From positions 248,001 through 312,000 of the forward strand of contig NZ_VLNY01000006.1 in assembly GCF_008297975.1 (NCBI RefSeq): a stretch of DNA of 64,000 nt, read 5' to 3'. The notes below the pieces were generated by a model, which did not search any database, was not told the DNA's origin, and saw only the letters and a program-made list of their open reading frames with translations. Positions 8,799 through 17,848 of this stretch are shown here, in pieces (the first letter of the stretch is position 1; each line of letters opens with the position of its first letter). The position numbers were made by a program, and so were the translations under genes. Source of the stretch: Antrihabitans cavernicola. GTDB taxonomy: Bacteria > Actinomycetota > Actinomycetes > Mycobacteriales > Mycobacteriaceae.

Positions 8799-10001
8799 TC
8801 AGGGCGTCGCTTTTCCCAGCGACGTGTCCGCTTGTGCTGGCACCGCTTTTCCCTGCGCCCCTTCAGATGGTGCCGCAGCGAAATGCTTCGCCGCTATTCC
8901 GCCCGATATTGCAGCCACCGCGATCGTGATCATCGCACCCAAGATCAAGGCGCCCGATTCGCCGGGCTTCAGCAGATGCAACTGCGATCCGACTGTCACT
9001 GCTGCAATCGGAACACCAAGTTGCGCAGCGGACATCGCAGCCAACGGCAGCGGTAGGCCGGCTATCCGCATCGCGCTGTGCACCAGCAACGCGCCCAACC
9101 CGAGTGCGACACCGACGCCGATGTAGGACGGATTGTGTGCCAGCTCGCGCAGATCGATCGACGAGCCCAGCCACACGAAGAACAACGGACCGAGAAACCC
9201 GTCGTTGATGGCGAACAGTTGCTTCGCGACGCGTCGCGGTTCGCCGACACCTGCGACAGCCAACCCGAACGCAAAGCCCGCCAACATGATCGACACATGA
9301 GTCGTCGTCGCCAACGCAGCGAGCGCGAACAGGATCGCCAGGCTGATCCGCAGCTCCAGTGCGAACTTGCGCTCTTCGGAGATGTCATGCAGCTTGTGCC
9401 GCAATCCCGTCTTCTCGACCGCGCGCAAACCGAAGAACAGCACTACGGCGCAGGCCGCAACAGCTGCGGCGCCCAGTGCCGCACGCCCGGCATTCGACGG
9501 ATCGACCACCAGCGGCAGCGCCACGATGCACGCGGTATCGGCGATCGCTACCTGCGCCATCATCTGGATTACCTGCGGTCCGCCGAGTTCCAACGAGTCC
9601 ACGATCGGCAGCACAAGGGCCGCGGACGACGACGCCATCAACACCGCGTACAGGGCGAGGTGGCTGGTGTCGAAGAGGTAGCTGATCAAGGCAGCGGCCG
9701 CGACTGCGAGCAGCCCGACCGCCACGGCCCTGCCGACGCCCTTGCCCAGCGCCGACCGAACCGTTGGATCACGCACCGGCACATGTGATCCCGCCACGAA
9801 CATGGTCAGCGCGAAGCCGACGTCGGCGAGTAGCTTGAACGTCGCGTCCGACGAGTGCAACAACCCGAAACCGGTGGCGCCGAATGCGATCCCGGCGAGC
9901 AGCTCGCCGATAGTCACCGGAATGTGCCAGCCCTGTCGCGCCGCCAGCAGCGGACCGAGCAACCCCACCACCATGATCATGGCCAGCGTTGCGAATGACA
10001 C
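8799..10001 (-). CDS. Cation:proton antiporter (CPA2/KefB type)
   Basis: 400-residue integral membrane protein with about 12 hydrophobic segments and the Na+/H+ exchanger fold typical of the monovalent cation:proton antiporter-2 family. Conserved features are the early GELLAGIAFG stretch and the GVPIAA segment. It has no C-terminal TrkA-N domain. It is the last gene of a leftward operon (PPK2, DUF6328, ParB-like, antiporter) and starts with GTG 6 bp after the ParB-like gene stops. The operon suggests a stress or ion-homeostasis role. Confidence 0.8.
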   Translation of the reverse strand: MSFATLAMIMVVGLLGPLLAARQGWHIPVTIGELLAGIAFGATGFGLLHSSDATFKLLADVGFALTMFVAGSHVPVRDPTVRSALGKGVGRAVAVGLLAVAAAALISYLFDTSHLALYAVLMASSSAALVLPIVDSLELGGPQVIQMMAQVAIADTACIVALPLVVDPSNAGRAALGAAAVAACAVVLFFGLRAVEKTGLRHKLHDISEERKFALELRISLAILFALAALATTTHVSIMLAGFAFGLAVAGVGEPRRVAKQLFAINDGFLGPLFFVWLGSSIDLRELAHNPSYIGVGVALGLGALLVHSAMRIAGLPLPLAAMSAAQLGVPIAAVTVGSQLHLLKPGESGALILGAMITIAVAAISGGIAAKHFAAAPSEGAQGKAVPAQADTSLGKATP

Positions 10002-10007
10002 CGGGTG

Positions 10008-10394
10008 CTACTTCGAGCCGTCGGCGGCAACCAATTTCACTGGTATGTCCGTATTTTCGTCGGTGTGGTAGCTGGCGCACACCCGGTGGTAGCCGTCGGC
10101 AACCTGCAGCGCCAACCCGGTGTGCAGATCGCCACGCACCAACAGGACCGGCGAGATTGCCTTTCCTTTCGCGATCTTCGCCAGGTCCGAGGCGACATGC
10201 GGGTTGTCCTTGTCGAGCAACGGCAAGCGAGCGGCCCGCAGAATGTCCTTTGCCTTCTTGTCGACTATGGGCGCTTTCTGTAGCGCCGCCACGATCGACT
10301 TGACGGCCGCAGGCGCCCCTATCAGCGCGAGATAGTCTGCGGCAGCAGGATAATCGTGCTCTTCCGGCTCGTCGAGCCACTTCACTTGCGTCAT
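10008..10394 (-). CDS. Small ParB-like domain protein
   Basis: 128-residue protein whose C-terminal half (LLVRGDLHTGLALQVADGYH to VKLV) resembles the ParB/sulfiredoxin N-terminal fold (cf. the GHHR-type box, here DGYHR). There is no helix-turn-helix or partition domain, so a chromosome-segregation job is unlikely. The ATG overlaps the upstream DUF6328-like gene stop as ATGA and the antiporter follows after 6 bp. In solitary form such proteins may be nucleases, kinases or binding proteins; function here is unknown. Confidence 0.6.
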   Translation of the reverse strand: MTQVKWLDEPEEHDYPAAADYLALIGAPAAVKSIVAALQKAPIVDKKAKDILRAARLPLLDKDNPHVASDLAKIAKGKAISPVLLVRGDLHTGLALQVADGYHRVCASYHTDENTDIPVKLVAADGSK

Positions 10395-10906
10395 GTCGGA
10401 TGCCTTTCCAGCTGAGAACGTTGAACAAGCTTGGGAAAAACCAGCCAGGCAAAAACGAACAGAGCGGCAGTGGCGACGCCGACAAGCGCTCCCGCGATAC
10501 CGCCCGCAACGACGTCGAAAATCAGGGTTGCCACACCCGTGAGCGCCAGTCCGAGCAGCACCAGCCCGGCGAGCGCGCAACGATGCGCGGTCGACACCAA
10601 TTCCAGCAATCGATGCTGCCGGAACAATACTCGGTGCATCCCCACCGGCGCGATCAACAAAATCGTCGCGCCCATCGAGAACAGCACGGTCGCCAGGTAC
10701 ACACCTTGCATCACGTCGCTCAGATCGGCGAAGCGGTCCTGGAACGGCAGAATCAGCAGAAAGCCGGTGAGCAGCTGAACGCCGGTCTGCACCACCCGGA
10801 GCTCCTGCAGCAGGCTGATCCAGTTGCGGTCGAGGCGTTCGGTTTCCGTCTCGTCGCGCGCATCCCGATTCCACGCGTCGTCGCGCTCCGGATGATCGAC
10901 GTTCAT
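10391..10906 (-). CDS. Membrane protein, DUF6328-like
   Basis: 171-residue protein with a charged N-terminus (about 30 residues, many Asp/Glu/Arg) and four predicted membrane segments in the second part (starting QLLTGFLLILPF, then LATVLFSMGATILLIAP). The RFADLS motif after the first segment matches the actinobacterial DUF6328 family. It lies 7 bp after the PPK2 gene and overlaps the ParB-like gene by 4 bp. ATG at 10906 is chosen because it keeps this spacing; upstream codons overlap PPK2. Function unknown. Confidence 0.6.
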   Translation of the reverse strand: MNVDHPERDDAWNRDARDETETERLDRNWISLLQELRVVQTGVQLLTGFLLILPFQDRFADLSDVMQGVYLATVLFSMGATILLIAPVGMHRVLFRQHRLLELVSTAHRCALAGLVLLGLALTGVATLIFDVVAGGIAGALVGVATAALFVFAWLVFPKLVQRSQLERHPT

Positions 10907-10913
10907 GCGGCCA

Positions 10914-11771
10914 TCACGCCTTCGCGAGTCGCTTCTTCTCGGCCTCGACATCGAAATCGGCGGGCGGCCAACCGAGTTGCAGGCGCTCCAATGCGTCAAT
11001 CAGCAGTTCGGTCACAGCGAGCCGACTGAACCACTTACGATCGCACGGCACCACGTACCACGGCGCTACGTCGGTCGACGTCTTGTCCAGCACAGCCTGG
11101 TACGCCTCTTGATAGTCGGGCCAACGCTTGCGCTCGTCGATGTCGGCGGGGTTGTACTTCCAATACTTGTCCGGCCGGTCGAGGCGTTCGGCGAGACGCT
11201 CCTTCTGCTCCTCCAACGACACGAACATCGCGACCTTGACGATGGTGGTGCCCGATTCGACCAACTTGCTCTCGAAGCGGTTGATCTCGTCGTATCGCTT
11301 CTCCCACACCGACTCCGGGACGAGATTGTGGACGCGGACAACAAGGACGTCCTCGTAGTGCGACCGGTCGAAGACGCCGATCTGCCCGCCGCGCGGCAGC
11401 GCATTGCGGATGCGCCAGAGGTAGTTGTGCTTCTTCTCCTCCTCCGACGGCACACCGAACGACGTGTGATCGATGCCCTGCGGATCGACGGCGCCGATCA
11501 CGTGCTTGACGATGCCGCCTTTGCCTGCTGTGTCCATTCCCTGCAACACCAGCAGCACGGAGCGGTGATCGCCGGATCTGCCTGCCGCGTAGAGGCGCTC
11601 CTGTAGTTCGGCAAGATGCTCGCCGCGTTCGACAAGCAATTCGTTGCCGGACTTCTTGTCACCGGCGAATCCCGGTGTCGCACTTGCATCGAAGTCGGCA
11701 ACCTCGATGTCGGGCTTCGCCCGGAGCGCCTCTGCTGCGGGAACCTTCCAGGACTTACCGTGTTTCCCCAT
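10914..11771 (-). CDS. ppk2: Polyphosphate kinase 2 family protein
   Basis: 285-residue PPK2, which transfers phosphate between polyphosphate and nucleotides. Walker A-like GMDTAGKGG (near residue 79), the lid/Walker B-like FDRSHYEDVL (near residue 134) and the DRPDKYWKYNPADIDER signature are all present. A single-domain PPK2 of this length is usually a class that phosphorylates NDP or NMP from polyphosphate. It heads a four-gene operon with membrane and antiporter genes, which hints at energy or ion stress. The subclass is not resolved by eye. Confidence 0.9.
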   Translation of the reverse strand: MGKHGKSWKVPAAEALRAKPDIEVADFDASATPGFAGDKKSGNELLVERGEHLAELQERLYAAGRSGDHRSVLLVLQGMDTAGKGGIVKHVIGAVDPQGIDHTSFGVPSEEEKKHNYLWRIRNALPRGGQIGVFDRSHYEDVLVVRVHNLVPESVWEKRYDEINRFESKLVESGTTIVKVAMFVSLEEQKERLAERLDRPDKYWKYNPADIDERKRWPDYQEAYQAVLDKTSTDVAPWYVVPCDRKWFSRLAVTELLIDALERLQLGWPPADFDVEAEKKRLAKA

Positions 11772-11824
11772 GATGTGACCTTGCCACAGGCGAAGTGGGT
11801 CCGGAAAGAAAGCCGGTATCCCGG

Positions 11825-13069
11825 CTAGCCGCGTTCCACCGTGATCGTCATCCCGGCCGCGCGCAGCCGATCGGCCAGCGGCTCACCCATTGCGATCGCG
11901 GGTGTCACGACGCCGACGTCGCCCAACCGCTTGTCGTCGAATGCCAGCGCCAGTCCCGACTCGCCGAGCAGCACCGACGTCGCCGCGTATCCGGGATCGC
12001 CCTTCGCGGCGAACGTTGCCACGTACTTCGCGCCGGACGACGTGTGCGAGAAGGTCTTCATCGAGAAGTAGCCGCTGTTTCGTGCGGCTTCGCTCGGCCC
12101 GGTGCCCGGCTTCGGAACGATGCGGTCGACGATCTTCTTGCCGATACCGCGCGACGTCAGCGGACCCGCCACGACGCCGACGGCGATACCGCCCGCGATA
12201 CCGGCCGCGAGTACCGGTGCCAGCGTCGATTTGCCCGCGCTCATCACCTCGCTGTAGCGGAAGTTCTTGCCGTACGCCCAGCCGAGCAACGCATTGGAAC
12301 GTCGAACCACGCGCGTGTTGTACGACGCCATGACGAACGTGGTGACCCAACCCGACAGGCTCGCGTCGATGGTGTCCGCACGGCGCAGCGCCTGATCGGA
12401 TTGCTTGCCCAGCTTGGGCTCCATGTCGCGATCGGGGGTCAGCGAGTACGGGTGACCGGCAATCTTGCCCTTGGCCGGATCGGCGGCGATCTCTTCGAAC
12501 TGGGTGCGTGCCGAATCGATGGTGCCGCCGCTCGCGCCGCCCTTGAGCGTCGCGACCAAGGTGGTAGTCTCCAGCTCGCCGGTGTTGTCCTCCAACGACT
12601 TCCGGTAGATCAGGTAGGCGCTCAGATCGGACGGCACGGAGTCGAATCCGCACGAGTTCACGATCCGCGCGCCGGAGTCGAGTGCAACGTTGTGGAACTT
12701 GTCGATGCAGTCGCGGACGAACAGCGTTTCGCCCGTCAGGTCTGCGTAGTGCGTGCCCGCGTACGCGCAGGCCTGCACCAGCGGCAGGCCGTACTTCGCG
12801 TACGGGCCGACGGTAGTGACGACGACCTTGGTGCGCTTGGCCATCGCGTCGACGTCGGATTGATCCGCGGCGTCGGCGACGATCAGCGCCCAGTCGGCGG
12901 CAGCCGTTCCGAGTTCGTCGCGGACGGCAGTCAACTTCGTCAGCGACCGCCCGGCCAACGCGATCCGCGCCTTCGGTGGTGCGGCCGTGACCAGGTATTG
13001 CGCGGTCAGTTTTCCGACAAAACCGGTCGCACCGTAAAGCACCAGGTCGAACTCACGTTTTGCTGCCAT
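11825..13069 (-). CDS. Saccharopine dehydrogenase-like (trans-enoyl-reductase-like) protein
   Basis: 414-residue oxidoreductase-like protein with an N-terminal Rossmann motif GATGFVGK (near residue 14) and the conserved NSCGFDSVPSDL segment typical of the mycobacterial saccharopine dehydrogenase/trans-acting enoyl reductase family (Rv2449c type). A glycine-rich hydrophobic stretch around residues 285-300 (GIAGGIAVGVVAG) suggests membrane contact. Despite the family name these proteins are not thought to make lysine; several act in lipid metabolism. Monocistronic, divergent from the hydrolase at 13174. Confidence 0.75.
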   Translation of the reverse strand: MAAKREFDLVLYGATGFVGKLTAQYLVTAAPPKARIALAGRSLTKLTAVRDELGTAAADWALIVADAADQSDVDAMAKRTKVVVTTVGPYAKYGLPLVQACAYAGTHYADLTGETLFVRDCIDKFHNVALDSGARIVNSCGFDSVPSDLSAYLIYRKSLEDNTGELETTTLVATLKGGASGGTIDSARTQFEEIAADPAKGKIAGHPYSLTPDRDMEPKLGKQSDQALRRADTIDASLSGWVTTFVMASYNTRVVRRSNALLGWAYGKNFRYSEVMSAGKSTLAPVLAAGIAGGIAVGVVAGPLTSRGIGKKIVDRIVPKPGTGPSEAARNSGYFSMKTFSHTSSGAKYVATFAAKGDPGYAATSVLLGESGLALAFDDKRLGDVGVVTPAIAMGEPLADRLRAAGMTITVERG

Positions 13070-13173
13070 TTCGTCTCCGTTTCAAGATCACCTATTCGGC
13101 GCTGGAACGCCGTTGTGTGTCATTGTGTGCCAAGGGCGAAAACCGCTCGCGACCGGTTCGGAGAGGAGCCACC

Positions 13174-14160
13174 GTGGGGAAGTCTGCATTGCGTTCTCCG
13201 ATCAGCTCTCCCACGATCGACGTTCTCCCCGGCCCGAGTCTGCAGAGCCGCGCTCTGCGTGCCGCGTTGCAAGTCACCGTTCGACCGGTCCTCCAAACGT
13301 GGGGCGCACTGCCGAACCTACCGTGGCCGTACGGATTGATCGATACCATCGCAACGCCGCTGCGTGCGATCGGTGGCTCGACCGTTCGCCCCCGCAAGCT
13401 CACCAACTGCGACGCCGAGTGGGTGCGCGGTCCGGGAGCGGACAGCGATCGTGTGCTGCTCTACCTGCACGGTGGTGCGTTCATCTGTTGTGGCCTGCAT
13501 ACGCATCGTCGGCTGGTCTCGCGGATCTCGGCCGTCTGCAAGGCGCCTGCGCTGAGCGTCGACTACCGGATGCTGCCCGAGAACCCGATAACCGAATCGA
13601 TCGAAGACTGTCTCGACGGCTATCAACTGTTGCTCGACCTGGGCTATCGCAACGACCAGATCGTGATCGTGGGCGATTCCGCCGGCGGCTACATGGCGTT
13701 GATGACGGCGATCGTCGCCAACGAACGTGGCATCGGCTATCCGGCCGCTGTGGTGTGCCAGTCGCCGTTCGTCGACACCGACCCCGAGCGCAAGTTGGAG
13801 CGACTGGGCAACGTGCGCGATCCGCTGTTTCCCGCGAACGGGTTGATGTCGCTCGCCGAACTCATGACGAAGGTCGAAGGCGAGCGCGGCCACCTCGACG
13901 AGTACGGCCGCGTGCGCAGGCCGCTCGACGCCGACCTCTCCGGCATGCCGCCCGTCCTGATTCAGGCCGGCGCCGACGAGCTGTTGGTGGTCGACGCCGA
14001 GCTGATCGCGACCGAAATCGCCGACCAGGGTGCCGAGTGCACACTGCAGCTTTTCGAAGGCCAATTCCACGTGTTCCAAGCCGCCGCCGACTTGATCCCC
14101 GAAGGCCAGCAGGCCATCGACATGATCGGCGAGTTCGTGCGCGAGCACGTCGCAGGCTGA
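13174..14160 (+). CDS. Alpha/beta hydrolase, hormone-sensitive-lipase family
   Basis: 328-residue esterase/lipase. It carries the HSL oxyanion motif LHGGAF, the nucleophile elbow GDSAGGYM (Ser), an acidic residue in GADELLVVD and the final His in QFHVFQ. I chose GTG at 13174 because GAGAGGAG lies 6-13 nt upstream; the frame is open further left to 13060 but overlaps the divergent gene. The protein has the form of the Lip esterases of mycobacteria; natural substrate unknown. Confidence 0.85.
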   Translation: MGKSALRSPISSPTIDVLPGPSLQSRALRAALQVTVRPVLQTWGALPNLPWPYGLIDTIATPLRAIGGSTVRPRKLTNCDAEWVRGPGADSDRVLLYLHGGAFICCGLHTHRRLVSRISAVCKAPALSVDYRMLPENPITESIEDCLDGYQLLLDLGYRNDQIVIVGDSAGGYMALMTAIVANERGIGYPAAVVCQSPFVDTDPERKLERLGNVRDPLFPANGLMSLAELMTKVEGERGHLDEYGRVRRPLDADLSGMPPVLIQAGADELLVVDAELIATEIADQGAECTLQLFEGQFHVFQAAADLIPEGQQAIDMIGEFVREHVAG

Positions 14161-14167
14161 GTCCGCG

Positions 14168-14473
14168 TCAGGGCGCGAAGACCGGGAACGGCGGCTCGGA
14201 CACCCCGTCCACCATGTGCGAACCCCACAGATCGACATGGGTTACCACCGCGGTCCCCACACCGTCTGGGGTGGCGATGGACACCTCGGTGCCCTTCTCC
14301 GGGGCGGGCGAGACGGCAGCAGCAAGTTCGCGAAGTCTGCCGTGCCAGCGAAACTTGCCCACGATCGGATCGAAGTTGCCCGCCAACTCCACGCGCACGG
14401 TCACCGGGGCGTGCGATCCGACGGTGACCTCCGCCGTTCCGGAGTATCCGTCCGGGGCGTCGTCGTCGGACAT
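14168..14473 (-). CDS. DUF4873 domain protein
   Basis: 101-residue protein matching the small DUF4873 beta-rich family (YSGTAEVTV at the start, AGNFDPIVGKFRWHGRL in the middle and WGSHMVDGVSEPPF at the end). In other actinobacteria this domain is found alone or fused to flavin monooxygenases. Its ATG overlaps the TGA of the upstream TetR gene by one base, so the two are coupled. No function can be assigned. Confidence 0.7.
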   Translation of the reverse strand: MSDDDAPDGYSGTAEVTVGSHAPVTVRVELAGNFDPIVGKFRWHGRLRELAAAVSPAPEKGTEVSIATPDGVGTAVVTHVDLWGSHMVDGVSEPPFPVFAP

Positions 14474-15213
14474 CAGTCCTCGACCGCCGGGATCGGGTGC
14501 GGTCGCGCCTTGAAACGGGACGGGGAACCGCCTGCGCGCGCGACACCTTCGACGGCGGACCACGTCATCATCGTGAGGTAATCGATCAGATCCTCCGCCG
14601 ACATCGACTTGTTCGATATCCACCAGTGCGTCGCCAGCTGAATACCGCCGACGATCGAATATGCCCACGGCACCGAGCCGCCGGAATCCATCTGCCACTG
14701 CCGCATTCGTTCACCCAGAACGGTCGCGACCACCTCGGCGAACATGCGCTCCGAGTCCGCCACGACGTCGTTGTTGGTGTTGACCGACGTGTTGTTCATG
14801 ACGTAGAGGTAGAGCTCCGGATCGGCGGCAACGGTCTCGACGTAGGCGGCGATCGCGGAATGAACCAGGTCGTACTCCTCCACCTGACTACCGATGGCCA
14901 GGTAGATCCGCGGCGCCAGAATCGTCTCGACGAACCGGCGCATCGTGGCATTGGTCAGGTCGCTCTTGTCGGCGAAGTATCGATACAGCACGGTCTTGGA
15001 CACGCCGATCTCACCGGCGATCTCGTCCATGCCGAGGTTGCTGCCGCGCGCACGAATCGCGGCGATGGTGCCGTCGACCAACTCTTCACGCCGGGCGATC
15101 TTGTGCTCGTGCCACCGCTTCTTGCGACCGTCCTGCTTCGCGGGCTTGGCCGCGGGCTTCGCGGAATCGGAAACGCTGGTGTCGTCGTCGGCGACTTCTT
15201 CCGTGGAATTCAG
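14473..15213 (-). CDS. TetR family transcriptional regulator (Rv0472c-like)
   Basis: TetR protein with the helix-turn-helix at MDEIAGEIGVSKTVLYRYF and a long C-terminal domain. It sits where M. tuberculosis has Rv0472c, left of a DUF445 gene. The start is uncertain: the frame has no good ATG; a CTG at 15213 follows a GGGGGAG box but with short spacing, and upstream codons would overlap the divergent DUF2165 region. An Ala/Lys-rich N-terminal tail (SAKPAAKPAKQ) precedes the DNA-binding domain. Confidence 0.75.
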   Translation of the reverse strand: MNSTEEVADDDTSVSDSAKPAAKPAKQDGRKKRWHEHKIARREELVDGTIAAIRARGSNLGMDEIAGEIGVSKTVLYRYFADKSDLTNATMRRFVETILAPRIYLAIGSQVEEYDLVHSAIAAYVETVAADPELYLYVMNNTSVNTNNDVVADSERMFAEVVATVLGERMRQWQMDSGGSVPWAYSIVGGIQLATHWWISNKSMSAEDLIDYLTMMTWSAVEGVARAGGSPSRFKARPHPIPAVED

Positions 15214-15301
15214 AGCTCCCCCTCGTAAACGATGATCGGGTCCCGCCAGCTTAAGCCGCGCCCGCCGAGCCCGTGGTAGCACGCGGCTATCGTGAGCCGA
15301 C

Positions 15302-15880
15302 ATGACGGAAACCGACAGAGTTCCTGACCGTGACACAATTCCTGCCCGTGCCGCCTGGAAGTGGCAACGCCTCGGTACCCCCGCATTCGCGATCGGCGTA
15401 CTGGTCTTTCTCAACGGCATCTACCTGGCGTTCGTGGCCTTCGGAAACATCACCGATTTCGGTACCAATCAACCCTTCGTCGCGCACGTGCTGTCGATGG
15501 ACACGACCAACTTCGGCGCGAAACCGGGTACCGGCCTCGACGACGACGTGATGTGGCGCGCCATCGACGGCAGTGTCCTGCAGAACGTCGCCTACATCGG
15601 CGTCATCGTTGTCGAGACCGTCACCGCGCTCGTTCTCGTCGTCGCCGCAGTGCTGTGGTGGCGTGGCTCGCGCAATGCCCGCCCGCTGGCCAGCATCGGT
15701 CTGGTCATGATGGTGCTCCTCTTCTTCGGCGGATTCATCGCGGTCGGCGGTGAGTGGTTTCAGATGTGGAAATCGACGGCGTGGAACGGATTGGAACCTG
15801 CGTTCCGCAACTCGGTGCTCGCGTTGGTCACACTGCTCTTCGTCCATTTGCCCGACCGTCGCGACAGTTCGACGACGTAA
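15302..15880 (+). CDS. DUF2165 membrane protein
   Basis: 192-residue protein with four predicted membrane helices. The family signature is visible: NITDFGTNQPFVAHVLSMDT in the first loop, WRAID, and a second pair of helices. DUF2165 proteins are small integral membrane proteins of unknown function. It stands alone between the TetR gene and the DUF445 gene. Confidence 0.75.
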   Translation: MTETDRVPDRDTIPARAAWKWQRLGTPAFAIGVLVFLNGIYLAFVAFGNITDFGTNQPFVAHVLSMDTTNFGAKPGTGLDDDVMWRAIDGSVLQNVAYIGVIVVETVTALVLVVAAVLWWRGSRNARPLASIGLVMMVLLFFGGFIAVGGEWFQMWKSTAWNGLEPAFRNSVLALVTLLFVHLPDRRDSSTT

Positions 15881-15922
15881 GCACGTCGCGCTTCGACCGG
15901 CGTCGGTCCGTAATTGGGCACA

Positions 15923-17263
15923 ATGTCGGATGTGAACCCATCGACAGTGGAGCGGGACCCGGTGCAGCGTCCCGACGCGCGATCTGCCGTCTCGCGCGGC
16001 CTCGGCTCCGCGACCGACGACGACGTCAAGCGCCGTGACCTGTTCCGGATGAAGGCGTTTGCGACGGGGTTGCTCGCGATCGCGACCCTGATCTACCTGT
16101 TCTGCCGCTGGCAGGAGTCGCGTGGAGCGGGCGACTGGGTGGGCTACGTCCGATCGGCGTCGGAGGCGGGCATGGTCGGTGCACTTGCCGACTGGTTCGC
16201 GGTGACGGCGCTGTTCCGGCATCCGCTGGGCCTGCCGATTCCCCACACCGCGATCATCCGGAAGAAGAAGGATCAGCTGGGCGAAAGCCTCGGCAACTTC
16301 GTGAGCGACAACTTCCTCAATCCCGATGTGGTCTCGGAGAAGGTGCAATCGGCGCAGATTCCGTTGCGGATCGGTGGCTGGATGGCTCAGCCGAAGAATG
16401 CGCAGCGCATCGCTGCGGAGACGTCGACGATTCTGCGGGCGCTGGTCGGGGTGTTGCGCGACGAAGACGTCCAGCAGGTCATCGATCAAACCCTGGTCCG
16501 GCGAATCGGCGAACCGCTCTGGGGTCCGCCGATCGGCAAGATTCTCGACGAGCTGATCAAGGAGAACCGGCAGCTTCCGCTGGTCGACATGCTGGCTGAG
16601 CGGGCGCATCAGTGGGCGTTGGGCAGCCAGGAGACGATCGACAAGATCGTGCTGCGGGATTCGCCGCAGTGGTCGCCCAAGTTCGTCGACATTCTGCTGT
16701 CGGAGAAGATCTACCGCGAGCTCGTCGAGTTCACATGGAAGGTGCGCTCGACGCCCGATCACGAGGTCCGGCTCGCCGCCAACCGGTTCTTGACGGACTT
16801 TGCCGCCGACCTCCAGAACGATCCCGCGACCATCCAGAAGGCCGAGTCGATCAAGGCGTCGATCATGGGTCGTGAGGAGATCACCGGCCTGGCGGAGACG
16901 ACGTGGCGAGTCGCGAAACGTTTGATTCTGGAATCGGTGGACGATCCCAACAGCACACTGCGCACCAAAGTCGGTGAGAACGTGCAGCAACTCGGCGAGC
17001 GGCTGCGCGACGACACGGAAATGCGGGAGAAGGTAGACAGGTGGGTGTTGGGCGGAGCCCGCTACATCGCCGCCAACTACGCAGGAGAAATCACGACCAT
17101 CATCACCGACACCGTGGCCCGATGGGACGCGGAGGAGGCGAGCAAGAAGATAGAACTGCAGGTGGGACGCGATCTTCAGTTCATTCGGATCAACGGAACA
17201 GTGGTGGGTTCGCTGGCCGGCTTGATCATTTACACGGTGTCTCAATTGATGTTCGGAGGGTGA
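15923..17263 (+). CDS. DUF445 family protein (Rv0473-like)
   Basis: 446-residue protein with a membrane segment near the N-terminus (FATGLLAIATLIYLF) and one near the C-terminus (VVGSLAGLIIYTVSQLM), between them a long helical region. The conserved ADWFAVTALFRHPLG motif identifies DUF445. The gene lies just upstream of the XRE regulator and hbhA, as Rv0473 does in M. tuberculosis. ATG at 15923 is preferred over TTG at 15914. Function unknown; an envelope role is plausible. Confidence 0.85.
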   Translation: MSDVNPSTVERDPVQRPDARSAVSRGLGSATDDDVKRRDLFRMKAFATGLLAIATLIYLFCRWQESRGAGDWVGYVRSASEAGMVGALADWFAVTALFRHPLGLPIPHTAIIRKKKDQLGESLGNFVSDNFLNPDVVSEKVQSAQIPLRIGGWMAQPKNAQRIAAETSTILRALVGVLRDEDVQQVIDQTLVRRIGEPLWGPPIGKILDELIKENRQLPLVDMLAERAHQWALGSQETIDKIVLRDSPQWSPKFVDILLSEKIYRELVEFTWKVRSTPDHEVRLAANRFLTDFAADLQNDPATIQKAESIKASIMGREEITGLAETTWRVAKRLILESVDDPNSTLRTKVGENVQQLGERLRDDTEMREKVDRWVLGGARYIAANYAGEITTIITDTVARWDAEEASKKIELQVGRDLQFIRINGTVVGSLAGLIIYTVSQLMFGG

Positions 17264-17347
17264 ACAATCGGTTGCTAGCAGTAGTGCTTGCAATAGTTAG
17301 CACTTCGTTTTATGCTTGCCGAAGTACACCAGCCAGGAGAGGAAACG
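17264..17347 (+). promoter_or_regulatory. Promoter/operator region of the XRE-hbhA unit
   Basis: This 84-bp gap contains several inverted elements: TTGCTAGCA at about 17271, a GTGCT-N10-AGCAC pair soon after, and TTAGCAC. An AGGAG ribosome site precedes the ATG at 17348. The repeats look like operator half-sites, possibly for the XRE protein encoded next. A similar TTGCT/TGCTAG-type palindrome is seen before the hydrolase gene at 21006. Confidence 0.4.
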
Positions 17348-17848
17348 ATGTCGGACAAGCCCGTAGTCCCCGAAGAGGGATCCACTGACGAAGTCGGTAC
17401 GGGTGAGTTGACTGCGCGGGTCGTCAAGGTGAAAGACGCCGCTCAGGACATCGGAAGCTTCATTCGTGCCCAGCGTGAAGCCGGTCACGTGTCGCTTCGC
17501 CAGCTGGCACAACTGGCGGGTGTCAGCAATCCGTATCTCAGCCAGATCGAGCGCGGATTGCGGAACCCTTCTGCGGAAGTTCTCGGACAGATCGCGAAAG
17601 GTCTCCGGGTTTCGTCCGAGGCGTTGTACGTACGTGCTGGTTATCTCGAGCAGCGTCCGTACAGCCCGGTTCGAGATGCGCTCCTCGCAGACGACGCAGT
17701 TACCGAGCGTCAGAAGCAGGTGCTTCTCGAAATCTACGAATCCTTCTGTCGTGAAAACGATGGACCCGAAGATGTGCTCGCGTCCTCTGACGAGGCCGAG
17801 TCGCCAGCTGAAATCAAGCCCTTAGAACAGGAGAGCAAAGATGAGTGA
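17348..17848 (+). CDS. XRE-family transcriptional regulator (Rv0474-like)
   Basis: 166-residue regulator with a classic lambda-repressor-type helix-turn-helix (SLRQLAQLAGVSNPYLSQIERG, about residues 45-66) and an acidic C-terminal tail. It is directly upstream of hbhA, overlapping it by 8 bp, the same arrangement as Rv0474-hbhA. It probably controls itself and hbhA through the repeats in the preceding gap; this is inference. Confidence 0.85.
   Translation: MSDKPVVPEEGSTDEVGTGELTARVVKVKDAAQDIGSFIRAQREAGHVSLRQLAQLAGVSNPYLSQIERGLRNPSAEVLGQIAKGLRVSSEALYVRAGYLEQRPYSPVRDALLADDAVTERQKQVLLEIYESFCRENDGPEDVLASSDEAESPAEIKPLEQESKDE

Noticed and set aside
15287-17293. A 668-codon open frame on the minus strand opposite the DUF445 gene
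   Set aside because: It lies entirely opposite well-supported genes, has skewed Arg/His/Gln/Asp composition typical of antisense frames in high-GC DNA, and no recognisable domain.
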